Shown here: positions 27,756 to 35,730 of the stretch, piece by piece
How positions within the stretch are numbered: position 1 is the first letter of the stretch
Layout of the letters: the number at the start of each line of letters is the position of its first letter
From: Farysia itapuensis
Lineage: Eukaryota > Basidiomycota > Ustilaginomycetes > Ustilaginales > Ustilaginaceae
Reading direction: 5' to 3'
Length of the DNA stretch: 64,000 nucleotides
NCBI GenBank assembly: GCA_023212645.1
Contig: JALBYC010000032.1
Coordinates: forward strand, 1-64,000
Notes under the pieces: generated by a model
What the model was told of the DNA's origin: nothing
Database searches by the model: none
The model's input: only the letters and a program-made list of their open reading frames with translations
Program-made: the position numbers and the translations under genes

Positions 27756-29147
27756 TCACATTCCTTCCGCTAAGAAACCGCCGGCCGCCATAGATGCAAC
27801 AAAGGTTGCCAGTTCGTACAAGGTCGAGCTGTCTTGACGGCTTGGCAGGAGTGTGACAAACGACACGATCGCCGGTCCGGGGCACTGTAGTGAATAAAGA
27901 GTATGTCAGTCTCGAGTGTGACGCAGCGATTGACGGAACGCGGAGACATACGAGACCTGTCGCTCCCCAGCCGATGCCAAAGAGTGTTGCACCAAGGATG
28001 AGCTTGGAGTCGATCTTGAACGTGTTAGTCGGTGTTCGCCACTCGGGGCAGGCGAGATACAGCCTTGGTCTGAGACTGTCATGATTTTTAGCGGAATCAC
28101 TTTCCTTTGTAGGCTGCGAGACCTTTCGCAGTCGATCCTGCTTGTGCTTGATCTGCGAGAAGTAGGCAATTGATGCGGGAATTATGCCACCGATGGCGAC
28201 CATGGCTAGGGAAGGGTCCCAGGCACCTGAAGCTACGCATTTCGGCGAAAGACACAAGAAGCCAAGCACCTTGGATGGTTTCTGTAAACCGCAAGCTAAC
28301 GTTAGTAAGTACAACCTTTTGCAAGCAATTTGGTGCAACTCACAAGCATACCACTAATGGCGAGTGCAAAACTGAAGTGGATCCCAACAGCAAGGCCGAT
28401 GACTTTGGCCACGGAAGATTGCTGTCGTTTCGTGAGTGTCTTCGGAGCAATCACAAGTGGTAGAAGAGTGTAGACCAGCAGCGGAATTTGCAGCATGGCG
28501 ACTGTCGAGATGTTTGGAACCGGGTACAAGCTGGGAAGGTTAGCGAGCAGACCACCCTTACTAGTGTGCAGTAGTCTGGACGCAACAGATGCTGGCGAGG
28601 CCGTAGGAGCAAGCTTGAGATGGGTCACAACGGCAACTCCAAAGAAGGTCATAGTCGCAATCAGCGACCGCAACGAGAAGCGGGAAAGACCACACAAAAA
28701 GTGACCAGACGTGCACCCATTACCCAGCTGCATTTGCCAGACAAGAGTGATCAGCATGGTGCCCGTATAGAATGCATTTTAATAGCTTACCTTTGTTCCG
28801 AGCCCAACCAAGGTGCCAAAGAAGACCGACTTGAGGAAGGGAGCCAATTGCTGTCGCTTAGAAAAGCGAACGGGATCAAGAAGCGTGATGCCCAAGCTCT
28901 GTTCTAGAGCGACACGCTGCATTCCCAGGATGATGCTGCCGAGGATGAGACCAGAGACAAAGTAGTACGAAACGACGACGTGGGTTGCAGAAGACGAGGG
29001 CCCGCCGGTGAAGCGTTTCACCGTTGTATGGTAGAAGCCGGATATGCCCAGCACCATGCCGAGATTGGCGAGCATGGCGTGGAGCGAGGCGGCCATCATC
29101 AGACCGCCAGCCAGGCTGTGATACGGGGTGAAATCAGCCGTCGGCAT
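27756..29147 (-). CDS. YeeE/YedE family (DUF395) sulfur-compound transporter
   Basis: A multi-exon membrane protein: coding 28791-29147, 28344-28727, 27952-28281 and 27756-27884, about 399 aa from MPTADFTPYHSLAGG. All introns have GTRWGY-type donors and CAG acceptors and are in phase 0. Two signature glycine-cysteine motifs mark the YeeE/YedE fold: LGNGCTSGHFLCGLSRFS at the start of the second exon and GIGWGATGLCPGPAI formed across the last intron. Six or more hydrophobic helices are visible. Bacterial members (TsuA) import thiosulfate, and fungal members are presumed sulfur-compound transporters. An extra upstream exon (29217-29241, adding nine residues beginning MFGHDCGG) can be spliced in frame with GTAAG...TTCAG. 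It would overlap the divergent protease start, so I prefer the ATG at 29147 and treat the upstream exon as possible 5' UTR. Confidence 0.86.
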
Positions 29148-29229
29148 CTCTGAACACAAAGATGGGAGGGAAAGTGGTGAGTCAAAGGCAGAGAATATGG
29201 CAACTTTGCATCTTACCTCCACCACAGTC

Positions 29230-30047
29230 ATGGCCAAACATGCAGACGATGCCCTCGTCGTTTCAACCAAGGACGCTTCTTTACATCAGTCTGACCTCGA
29301 GGTGAGTTTCGCCTTAATGCCTCTGTCAAATCACGGAACTGACGCTGCTGTTGCTCACAGACGCTGAAAGACAACGAATGGGTGGGCGATAACGTCATTG
29401 CTTTCCATGCAGAATGGCTCGATTCATTGCTGCAAGATCATCAGACTGTCAAGATGCTTGCGCCCTCTGTAGTCGAAGTGCTTTGCTCTCTACCCGAGAC
29501 ATCAAGACAGGACGCTTCTCAAATTGTTCCTGTGCCCAAGCAGCGTTATCTACTGCTCCCTGTCAGTGACCGATATGCTGAACGTGGTGCTGCGCACAAT
29601 TCAGACGGAAGCCATTGGTCCTTACTATTGCTTGACAACGAGACAGCCACTGGCTACCACTTTGACTCACTCGGCGGCATCAATAGACTTGCTGCAGACC
29701 GCGTGTATCAAGTGGTCCTACATCTCGTGGGCAGAGAGCCTGCATCGAGCTCAGCCCTTCTAGTCGATGGCCTCGAAGGTCAGACGAACGGCAGTGATTG
29801 TGGAATCTACGTGCTTCTTCTCAGCAGTCTGCTTCACCGTGCTCTTGCTTCCAACGCCCAACTTGACCATGTCATTCAATCCGTCTGCAAGTACGCTACG
29901 CCCAAGCGTACTCAGGCTTTCCGTCGTCAGTATCTCGACTGGATCGTGCAATGGGGACGTCGCTCTCACCATGAAGAGCATGTGGAGTCAACAAAAGCTG
30001 TTAGGTCAGACTTTGTCAAACTCGTTCCGGATCTCGGAAGTGCCTGA
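29230..30047 (+). CDS. NEDD8/SUMO-type C48 cysteine protease (Nedp1/SENP8-like)
   Basis: A two-exon gene: 29230-29301 and 29361-30047, intron GTGAGT...CACAG, phase 0, giving 252 aa. The C48 catalytic residues are all present: His109 in GSHWSLLLLDN, Asp126 in YHFDSLGG, Gln165 and Cys171 in the EGQTNGSDCGIYV box. The short N-terminus with ASLHQSDLETLKDNEWVGDN, crossing the intron, and the small overall size fit the NEDD8-specific protease Nedp1/Nep1-type rather than the larger Ulp1/Ulp2 SUMO proteases. Such enzymes remove NEDD8 from non-cullin substrates or process its precursor. It is divergent from the YeeE-like transporter, with practically no intergenic space. Confidence 0.88.
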
Positions 30048-30125
30048 ACTGTTCTCTTATCCCAGCCACTCCGCTCACTCGTTAACCTCACACAATACTT
30101 TGTCCCAATCAATGTCGTTTTAGAG

Positions 30126-31205
30126 ATGGCCAGATCCAAGGCGAAGCTTGATCCAGTCCAGGCAGCCCGCAAAGCGGCTCAGGGTCGAGAAGCCAAGCGC
30201 AACAAAGAACGCAAGGACCAGGCACAAGAGGCCCGCGTTCTTCGACAAGACACCTCATCCCTCGAACGTCAGATCACTCGTCTCGAGGCAAGGTCCGGCA
30301 AACTTGGTGAAGATGAGCAGCAGCAGCTGGTAGAGCTCAAGTCGGAATTGCAGAGGGTACAGCGAATCAAACGTGATTACGTAGCAAAGAATCCAGATCA
30401 GCGCAATGCTGTTCGTGGTTTTGAAGCAAAGGTGGCAGCGGCTCCACCAGCGCCAGTCGTCAGCAAAGCCGCTCAAACTCAGGCTAGAGATCCAAGGTGG
30501 AGCATCTACTATGACTCCACCTTCAACCCATTCGGTGCCGCACCGCCAGGCATGCCATACCTCGAGAAACCGTATGAACAATTGGTCGCCGAAGGACTGG
30601 TGCCTTCGGGCCTCCAGCAACAACCTCCTTTGCCTGACGAGTCAGAGAATGATTCCAGCAATTCCGGGGAAGATGATGGAAGCATTGACCTTCCTCAAGG
30701 TGGCAGACCCGAAGACGACATTGATGCAGATAGCGACTCCAGCATAGACGATGATCTCAAAGACATCATCATGCCCAAAGGTCCGCCACCATCCGAGAAC
30801 TCGGTCAATCCACCGTCAAAAACACAAGGACCAAAGATCCATGCTCCGCCTTCTGTGAATAGTCATCGACGCGGTCGAGGCGGCAGAATTGGTACAAATG
30901 GGTCTGCACACGCGCACAAACAAGGACGTGCTCGCGAATTGGGCAACGAAGTGTCTGCTCATCTGCCGGCTCTACCTCGCCCAGAACCTAGCTCAGCACC
31001 AGCAAATGCTTTGCCCAACGCACCAGCTTCACCTTGCAGCATTGCTGGTCCCACCGTTATCTCCGCTGAGCCTCAGCTTCGTGATTTGAGACAGGAAGCG
31101 ACCCTCTTTATGCCTTCGTCAATACGCAAGAAACAATCTGACGCGAAGCCGCGAGCTAAGCCACATCTGACAACAACTGTGGAGGATGCTTCTGACTCGC
31201 CATGA
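30126..31205 (+). CDS. WBP11-like splicing factor
   Basis: A single-exon protein of 359 aa. The N-terminal ~100 residues are strongly charged and helical (KAKLDPVQAARKAAQGREAK... then a KERKDQAQEARVLR coiled coil), as in the Wbp11 domain, where a conserved basic N-terminus is followed by a long helix. The remainder is Pro/Ser/Asp-rich with a YYDSTFNPFGAAPPGMPYL segment, then acidic and proline-rich stretches. WBP11/SIPP1 proteins associate with the spliceosome and with PP1. The low complexity leaves some doubt about the family. Only 78 bp separate it from the upstream protease stop. Confidence 0.72.
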   Translation: MARSKAKLDPVQAARKAAQGREAKRNKERKDQAQEARVLRQDTSSLERQITRLEARSGKLGEDEQQQLVELKSELQRVQRIKRDYVAKNPDQRNAVRGFEAKVAAAPPAPVVSKAAQTQARDPRWSIYYDSTFNPFGAAPPGMPYLEKPYEQLVAEGLVPSGLQQQPPLPDESENDSSNSGEDDGSIDLPQGGRPEDDIDADSDSSIDDDLKDIIMPKGPPPSENSVNPPSKTQGPKIHAPPSVNSHRRGRGGRIGTNGSAHAHKQGRARELGNEVSAHLPALPRPEPSSAPANALPNAPASPCSIAGPTVISAEPQLRDLRQEATLFMPSSIRKKQSDAKPRAKPHLTTTVEDASDSP

Positions 31206-31485
31206 TCAGTACTGCAATCATCTGACAGTGTCATTCCTATGCCAAGCTCAGGTCATCGATTCGACCACAATCAGGGTTCCTCTAAATGAAACAGGCTTCA
31301 TATGTACTTGTACTGTACCACTATAAATCCCACTGCGAATGCAGCAACTGAAATTGCATTCCCTCGTGCTGTTTCATCGTCAGTCCGCTGAGCGGTGGAC
31401 AGAGATGAACCGTGAGAGTATACCGTCTTCTACTCAATAGCTCGGATGTGAACACGAAAGAACGGTACCTTCCGATCTCACGACC

Positions 31486-32092
31486 ATGTATTGGCGTCTG
31501 GTTCTCGCAAGCGCTGGCTTGCTGCTGTTGGCAGTACGTGGTCAAGCTGCCAAGATCCCGCGTCCAGGTAAGTAGTATTGGGTATCGAAAATGAGTTGGC
31601 CTAGTCGCTGACAAGTGTACTTTCAATAGTGATGGATTGCGTGGTAGACGGAGACAATTCGCCGGAGGCATCACTTCGCAAAGTAGACGCTCTAGCATTC
31701 GAGAGTACGTTTTGCAAAACAGGTTGTGATGCCGTTGTGAACCTAGCCAACAAGCACCAGTACGCTACCAAGCTGCCCACGCTCTGCACTGTTGAGAAGC
31801 TGGAGGAAGGCATCAAGCCCAAAACCAACATCTCGAGCAAAAACAAGGACAAGAACAAAACTGCTAGCAAGAGAGCAGCCCAGCTTGTTCAACGCGACAT
31901 CACAGAGTACACCGTGGAAAAGGCGACGTTCCGTCTCGGCTGTTTCAGCCAGTCTGGTAAAGACTTTACTCGTGCAGTAAGTGAGACTTGCGTACGTCGG
32001 TTACGCAGAAGAAGCTGACAGACCCAAACTTGTCGTTCCAGGCTGCAGATTACATTGAGTTGGATCTGAGCATCTGCAAGATGTCCCCGTAG
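31486..32092 (+). CDS. Small secreted cysteine-containing protein (candidate effector)
   Basis: A three-exon gene reconstructed by hand: 31486-31567, 31630-31976 and 32042-32092. Introns are GTAAGT...AATAG and GTAAGT...TCCAG, and the product is 159 aa. It starts with a clear signal peptide (MYWRLVLASAGLLLLAVRGQA). The mature part has six cysteines, one in MDCVVDG, two in FCKTGC and one each in TLCTVE, RLGCFS and SICKMSP, suggesting disulfide bonds. It also has a very basic Lys/Asn-rich linker (KTNISSKNKDKNKTASK). No enzyme family is recognised. A short secreted Cys-containing protein at the edge of a repeat island fits the usual profile of fungal effectors. The function is inference only. Confidence 0.78.
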
Positions 32093-33340
32093 CGATGTCT
32101 CGGTGCCGTTATACCTGAAGTAGACTCGATCACATCGAGTGTCGAAACCCTTCATCGTTGCTTTCTCCTCTATGGCCTGTCTCTTGACACATACTTACGG
32201 CTTCGCAGCGATCACGACAAGGAACCTGACTGCACCTAGCATGCCTTCTTTATCGCATACCCCAGTTGATTCTCTCAATGGCTTAATTTGGTAGTCAAGA
32301 TGACACAATCGCGCATTCAGATCATTGGATCAGTCTGAGACGATCGCAATACGTGGGATGACCTTTTGGAAACCACGACTCGATCGAGGGTGATGATCGC
32401 CACGTCTTTGTCGGCAAGAAGTCGATTGAGAGCCTTGTTGTCGCTGGTGGTCTCTTGCACTCGCTCTTGTCGTCGCTTCACTTCGGTACTCAAACTCTGG
32501 AGTTCGCTTCGAAGGAGGTCGTCATATTGAAAGGTCTCTGGTGACGCCTGGCAGAGTCGATAGTCTCAATGCCGTCTCGCGTGCTGGCACGAGCTTTGTC
32601 AACCAGCAGCTCATAAGTCAGTGGTCGCAGGCGTGACGGGAACGATGTCGAAGCAGTCTCGCTTCGATGGACTACATATATGATTTGAGGTCGTGTCCGT
32701 TCAAAAACAACAAAGTGTCACAGTGTGCGACAATAGGAGACAATAGTTCACAGAGCAGTGTACAAGGAAGTTTCCTTTCTGGATAATTGGATAGAACGAA
32801 ATTGAGCGTGAGTGGTGCGTGCACGGAGATTCGTGGGCGTAGGTTTGCGCCGCTGAATCTCGGCCGCCATGGTGACAATGTAACTGTACGATGAGTAGCT
32901 CAGTGCAGTGCAAGTGTGAGTGCATGAGTGCAGTGGACATTCATACATGTCAGACCCTGGATTTCTTCGATTCACGTGATTCGTTCAATCACATCGGCAC
33001 GACTGACAGGTAACGCATAACGCAACCGACTTCTTACGGGCGTCCAAGAACCGCACATCAGTGAAGTACGATGTTGTCCGAGCCTGAAGCACCCACATCT
33101 CAGTAAGGGTGGCTTGCACCTCGTACGGTTCGAGACTGCAGTGCCCGCGAGAGTCGTGATCGACGACCCTGTAGAACTTCGTTTGTACGTCGAGCTGACA
33201 TCTATCACTTTCAGACACCAGATATTGCATACAAGTCTGCATTGTTCAGGCGTCATGCTCCTCTGCATAGGCTAACCGTGTCAATGCCCAGCTCAAGGAG
33301 AGGTTTTGGCCGAACCACAGGCAGGTAAGGAGGCGAAAGA
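32093..33340. other. Gene-poor stretch with degenerate coding debris
   Basis: No intact gene. On the minus strand about 32350-32535 is open and encodes a heptad-rich peptide (LLRSELQSLSTEVKRRQERV and onward), which continues upstream in another frame as if frameshifted. A second minus-strand stretch at 32985-33242 is open over about 85 codons. Both look like decayed coding sequence, perhaps retroelement gag, but I cannot prove it. Confidence 0.45.
32350..32535 (-). pseudogene. Decayed coiled-coil coding fragment, possibly gag-like
   Basis: Read on the minus strand, about 62 codons are open and encode a charged amphipathic helix (Q-Y-D-D-L-L-R-S-E-L, then RRQERVQETTSDNKALNRLL) ending near TLDRVV. 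There is no start codon, and the upstream continuation changes frame. Coiled coils of this kind occur in the gag part of fungal Ty3/gypsy elements, and integrase debris of that class lies 1.4 kb away. That association is the only support for the retroelement reading. Confidence 0.35.
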
Positions 33341-33450
33341 ATCTTCAGATGTGAGTGAAGAACGAAGAGCGAACTACGCTAGAGTGAAGTGATCTACATG
33401 CGTGGCTACAATCTCCCGGTCTATCTCGACCGATCTTGTCAGGGACCTGA
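33341..33450 (+). repeat. Short direct repeat, copy 1
   Basis: About 110 bp here (from TTCAGATG through CGAACTACGCTAGAGTGAAG and GTGGCTACAATCTCCC to a CCGATC...TGTCAGG sequence) recur at about 33867-33975 in the same orientation with roughly 85-90% identity by eye. The roughly 420 bp between the copies are not themselves duplicated. This resembles a local tandem duplication or two remnants of one repeat. Confidence 0.8.
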
Positions 33451-33462
33451 CAGACCGAGACC

Positions 33463-33846
33463 TTGCCCGGTACCCGGTACGAGCACTATCCCAAGCTGTG
33501 CAAGACCCTGGAGCAAATCTGCAAGAGTCCTGAGGCCACTTGGGCAGGCGTATTAGCAGACGAGCTTCCAGAATGGCTCGAAGAGCTGCAAGCTTGCATG
33601 ATGGTTTTCGACGATGCCGAGGAGAACAGCGGGTATGCTCATGGCCACAACGCACTTGGCCACTGGCCTTCAGATAAACGGAACTCCAAGCTGAGCGAGC
33701 TCAGCAGCTTTGGAAGCAAGACCAATGTTCTTGCGTGCTTCCGCCTCCTCATAGGCAACTATCTTGTAGCGCGTTGGCAAGTGCAGCAGCTTGGCATTGA
33801 TCATCCCACCGAGCCAATTATAGGCATCCACCGACCTCAACCCTGA
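33463..33846 (+). pseudogene. Open frame of unknown origin inside the repeat island
   Basis: A frame of about 127 codons beginning at an ATG lies between the two copies of the short direct repeat. The peptide includes EATWAGVLADELPEWLEELQACM and a DDAEENSGYAHGHN stretch. No family is recognised. Its position inside duplicated, retroelement-rich DNA suggests it is part of a mobile element or its remnant rather than a host gene. Confidence 0.35.
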
Positions 33847-33866
33847 GCCAGACACTGACATTATCT

Positions 33867-33975
33867 TCAGATGGGAGAGAAGAACTAAGAGCGAACTACG
33901 CTAGAGTGAAGTGATCTACATGCGTGGCTACAATCTCCCGATCTATCTCTACCGATCATGTCAGGAATCTGACAG
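33867..33975 (+). repeat. Short direct repeat, copy 2
   Basis: This is the second copy of the repeat at about 33341-33450. It leads directly into the frame of the chromovirus integrase fragment, so the repeat may be part of that element. Confidence 0.8.
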
Positions 33976-34600
33976 CTGGACTCTGTTCAAGACCAATCTA
34001 CAGTCCCATTTCAGGGTGTCTTTCCTGCAGGAGCGTATACGGGAGGCGCAGCAACGGGCTGTGCGCTACTACAACCGCAAGCACAAGGAGATGTCGTTCG
34101 CAGTTGGCGATCTGGTGTACGTTCGCCGGAAAAACTGGCGCAGCCGCCGTCCCAGCCCCAAACTCGACACGCGCTGGTCTGGGCCCTACGAAGTTCTGCA
34201 GCGAGTCGGATCGCTGGCGTACCGCGTTCGCCTCCCTCCCCAATTGCGAGTCCACAACGTGTTCCATGTCTCCATGCTCGAACCTGCGCGCCACAGTTAC
34301 ATCGACGAAACGCAGAAGGCGAGTACAGCCGACGTGATCGAAGGAGAGACCTACTACGAAGTAGAGTCAATCCTGGACCGTCGCGGTCCCAAACACCTTC
34401 GCGAATACCTCGTTCTTTGGCGCGGCTACCCAGAGGAAGCGCAGTCTTGGGAACCAGCCAGTCATCTCAACCGTGATGACCTATTGCGCGCGTTCGAGAG
34501 CCAACAAGACGACAATGCCTCTACTACTCCAGCCGTGGGAAACCGCCGTCGTGGTAAGGCGATGAGGCTACGCTGCTTTCTCGTCAGCAGCCCTTTTGGA
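33911..34600 (+). mobile_element. Ty3/gypsy chromovirus fragment: integrase C-terminus plus chromodomain
   Basis: This open frame encodes the 3' end of a chromovirus Pol. It starts with an integrase helix (QERIREAQQRAVRYYNRKH), followed by the GPY/F module (FAVGDLVYVRRKNW, then SGPYEVLQRVGSLAYRVRLP, then HNVFHVSMLEPA). A chromodomain comes next (YYEVESILDRRGPKHLREYL and WRGYPEEAQSWEPASHL), with its aromatic cage residues apparently present. The reverse transcriptase, RNase H and integrase core are absent. The frame runs on without a stop for some 20 codons of unrelated sequence before the TAG-terminated end at 34660. The element is therefore 5'-truncated and broken off near 34560-34600, where LINE sequence begins. 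Confidence 0.88.
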
Positions 34601-35730
34601 GAGCATTCGGGATGGGAGCTACCGAATGCTGGGGGCATGTCTAGGCAGCTTGGACGCTAGACGGACGTTCTTGAACGCTCGGATAGAAGAAGAGCTCACG
34701 ACTATGGATAAGTGCGTTTTGTTGCGTCCGCAGCATAGCTTGCTTCTCCTACGGTCGTGCCTACAGCAAAATCTTCGACATCTGCTTCGTACAATGCGTA
34801 CGACAGGTCTCGAAGAATGCTTGGACCGTTTGGACTCGCACATGTGGGGTACGGCACTCAAACTACGGGCTTCGCCCGTAGCTGGGCCGCAGGACTCTAT
34901 CTTGTGCAAGCTTCCAATACGGTTGGGGGGCCTGGGCTTGCTTTCTCATGCCGACACAGCTCGACATGCATTCGCAGCGTCTGTGCAGGCCTCTGACTCC
35001 ATTCTCGCAGACATTCTCGGGCAGCCCTCCGAGCCGTGCGAGTTCGTGCGGCAAGGGGTACGCTGTCAGGAAATGTTTGAGAGCCAGCACCGGGACCTCT
35101 TGGCCCGGCTCTCCACCGTGGAACGGTGCATCGTCAGCGAGAACGGCTCGCTTATTGGCCGGAAGTGGCTATCGGTCCTTCCCACATCAAAAAATCTTAT
35201 CATGGTCGATAAGCAAGTCTGCGTTGCGTTGCATCTCCGCACACTGTGTCAGGGATCGGCGCTGTATTGCGCCAGTTGTGGCTTACCGAACTCGTTGTTA
35301 CACGAAGAGGTTTGTCACAAGCTTGAAAACAATCGTCTCGCAAGACACGAAATGATCAAGAAGCTTTGCATCCGGTCTTTGAAGTCAGTGAGCGGGACCA
35401 CGGTGGAAGTCGAGCCATTGCTCCCTACTCCGTCTGGTGGGAGGCCTTCTGGTTTGCGAACGGACTTTCGAGTTCGGGGCACAGCAGCTCAGAGTGGTCA
35501 GCAGGAGTTCGATCTCAGTATCGCTTCTCTTGCCTCTGCTCAGAGTACGCGGGCTATCGAACGTGCTTCAATTCCTGCAGCCGTTGCCGGGGAGGAATTT
35601 ACGGACGACAGAAAGGTTGAAGCTGGTTTGGACTTCGTTTCTTCCGAGAAACGAGCTAAGTATGCTCGCCTTACTGCTGTTCCTTTTGCTCCTCTCGTTC
35701 TCTCATCGGGCGGCAGTTTAGAGGCTTCCA
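34600..35730 (+). mobile_element. LINE fragment, internal copy: RT C-terminus and zinc-knuckle/endonuclease-like region
   Basis: The open frame continues from inside a non-LTR reverse transcriptase: a YRMLGACLGSLDARRTF segment, a helix with LLLLRSCLQQNLRHLLRTMR, and LPIRLGGLGLLSHADTARHA, all typical of the RT thumb and beyond. It then continues into the same C-x2-C-x7-H-x3-C knuckle and R...D...D region as the telomeric copy. From 35137 it matches bases 73-666. The 5' side is cut at the chromovirus junction. On the 3' side the match ends at about 35730, before the natural C-terminus seen in the telomeric copy. This copy is therefore truncated at both ends, yet the frame is uninterrupted. Confidence 0.85.
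35137..35730 (+). repeat. Long direct repeat, copy B (LINE fragment)
   Basis: Partner of bases 73-666 at a constant offset of 35064 with no indels. About 25 of roughly 590 bases differ by eye, and only about seven amino acids change. Confidence 0.93.

Noticed and set aside
32672..33268. Several overlapping minus-strand frames read as genes (32672-32975 and 32972-33268)
   Set aside because: They overlap in different frames, lack conserved content and sit in decayed repeat DNA. They are noted only as possible debris.
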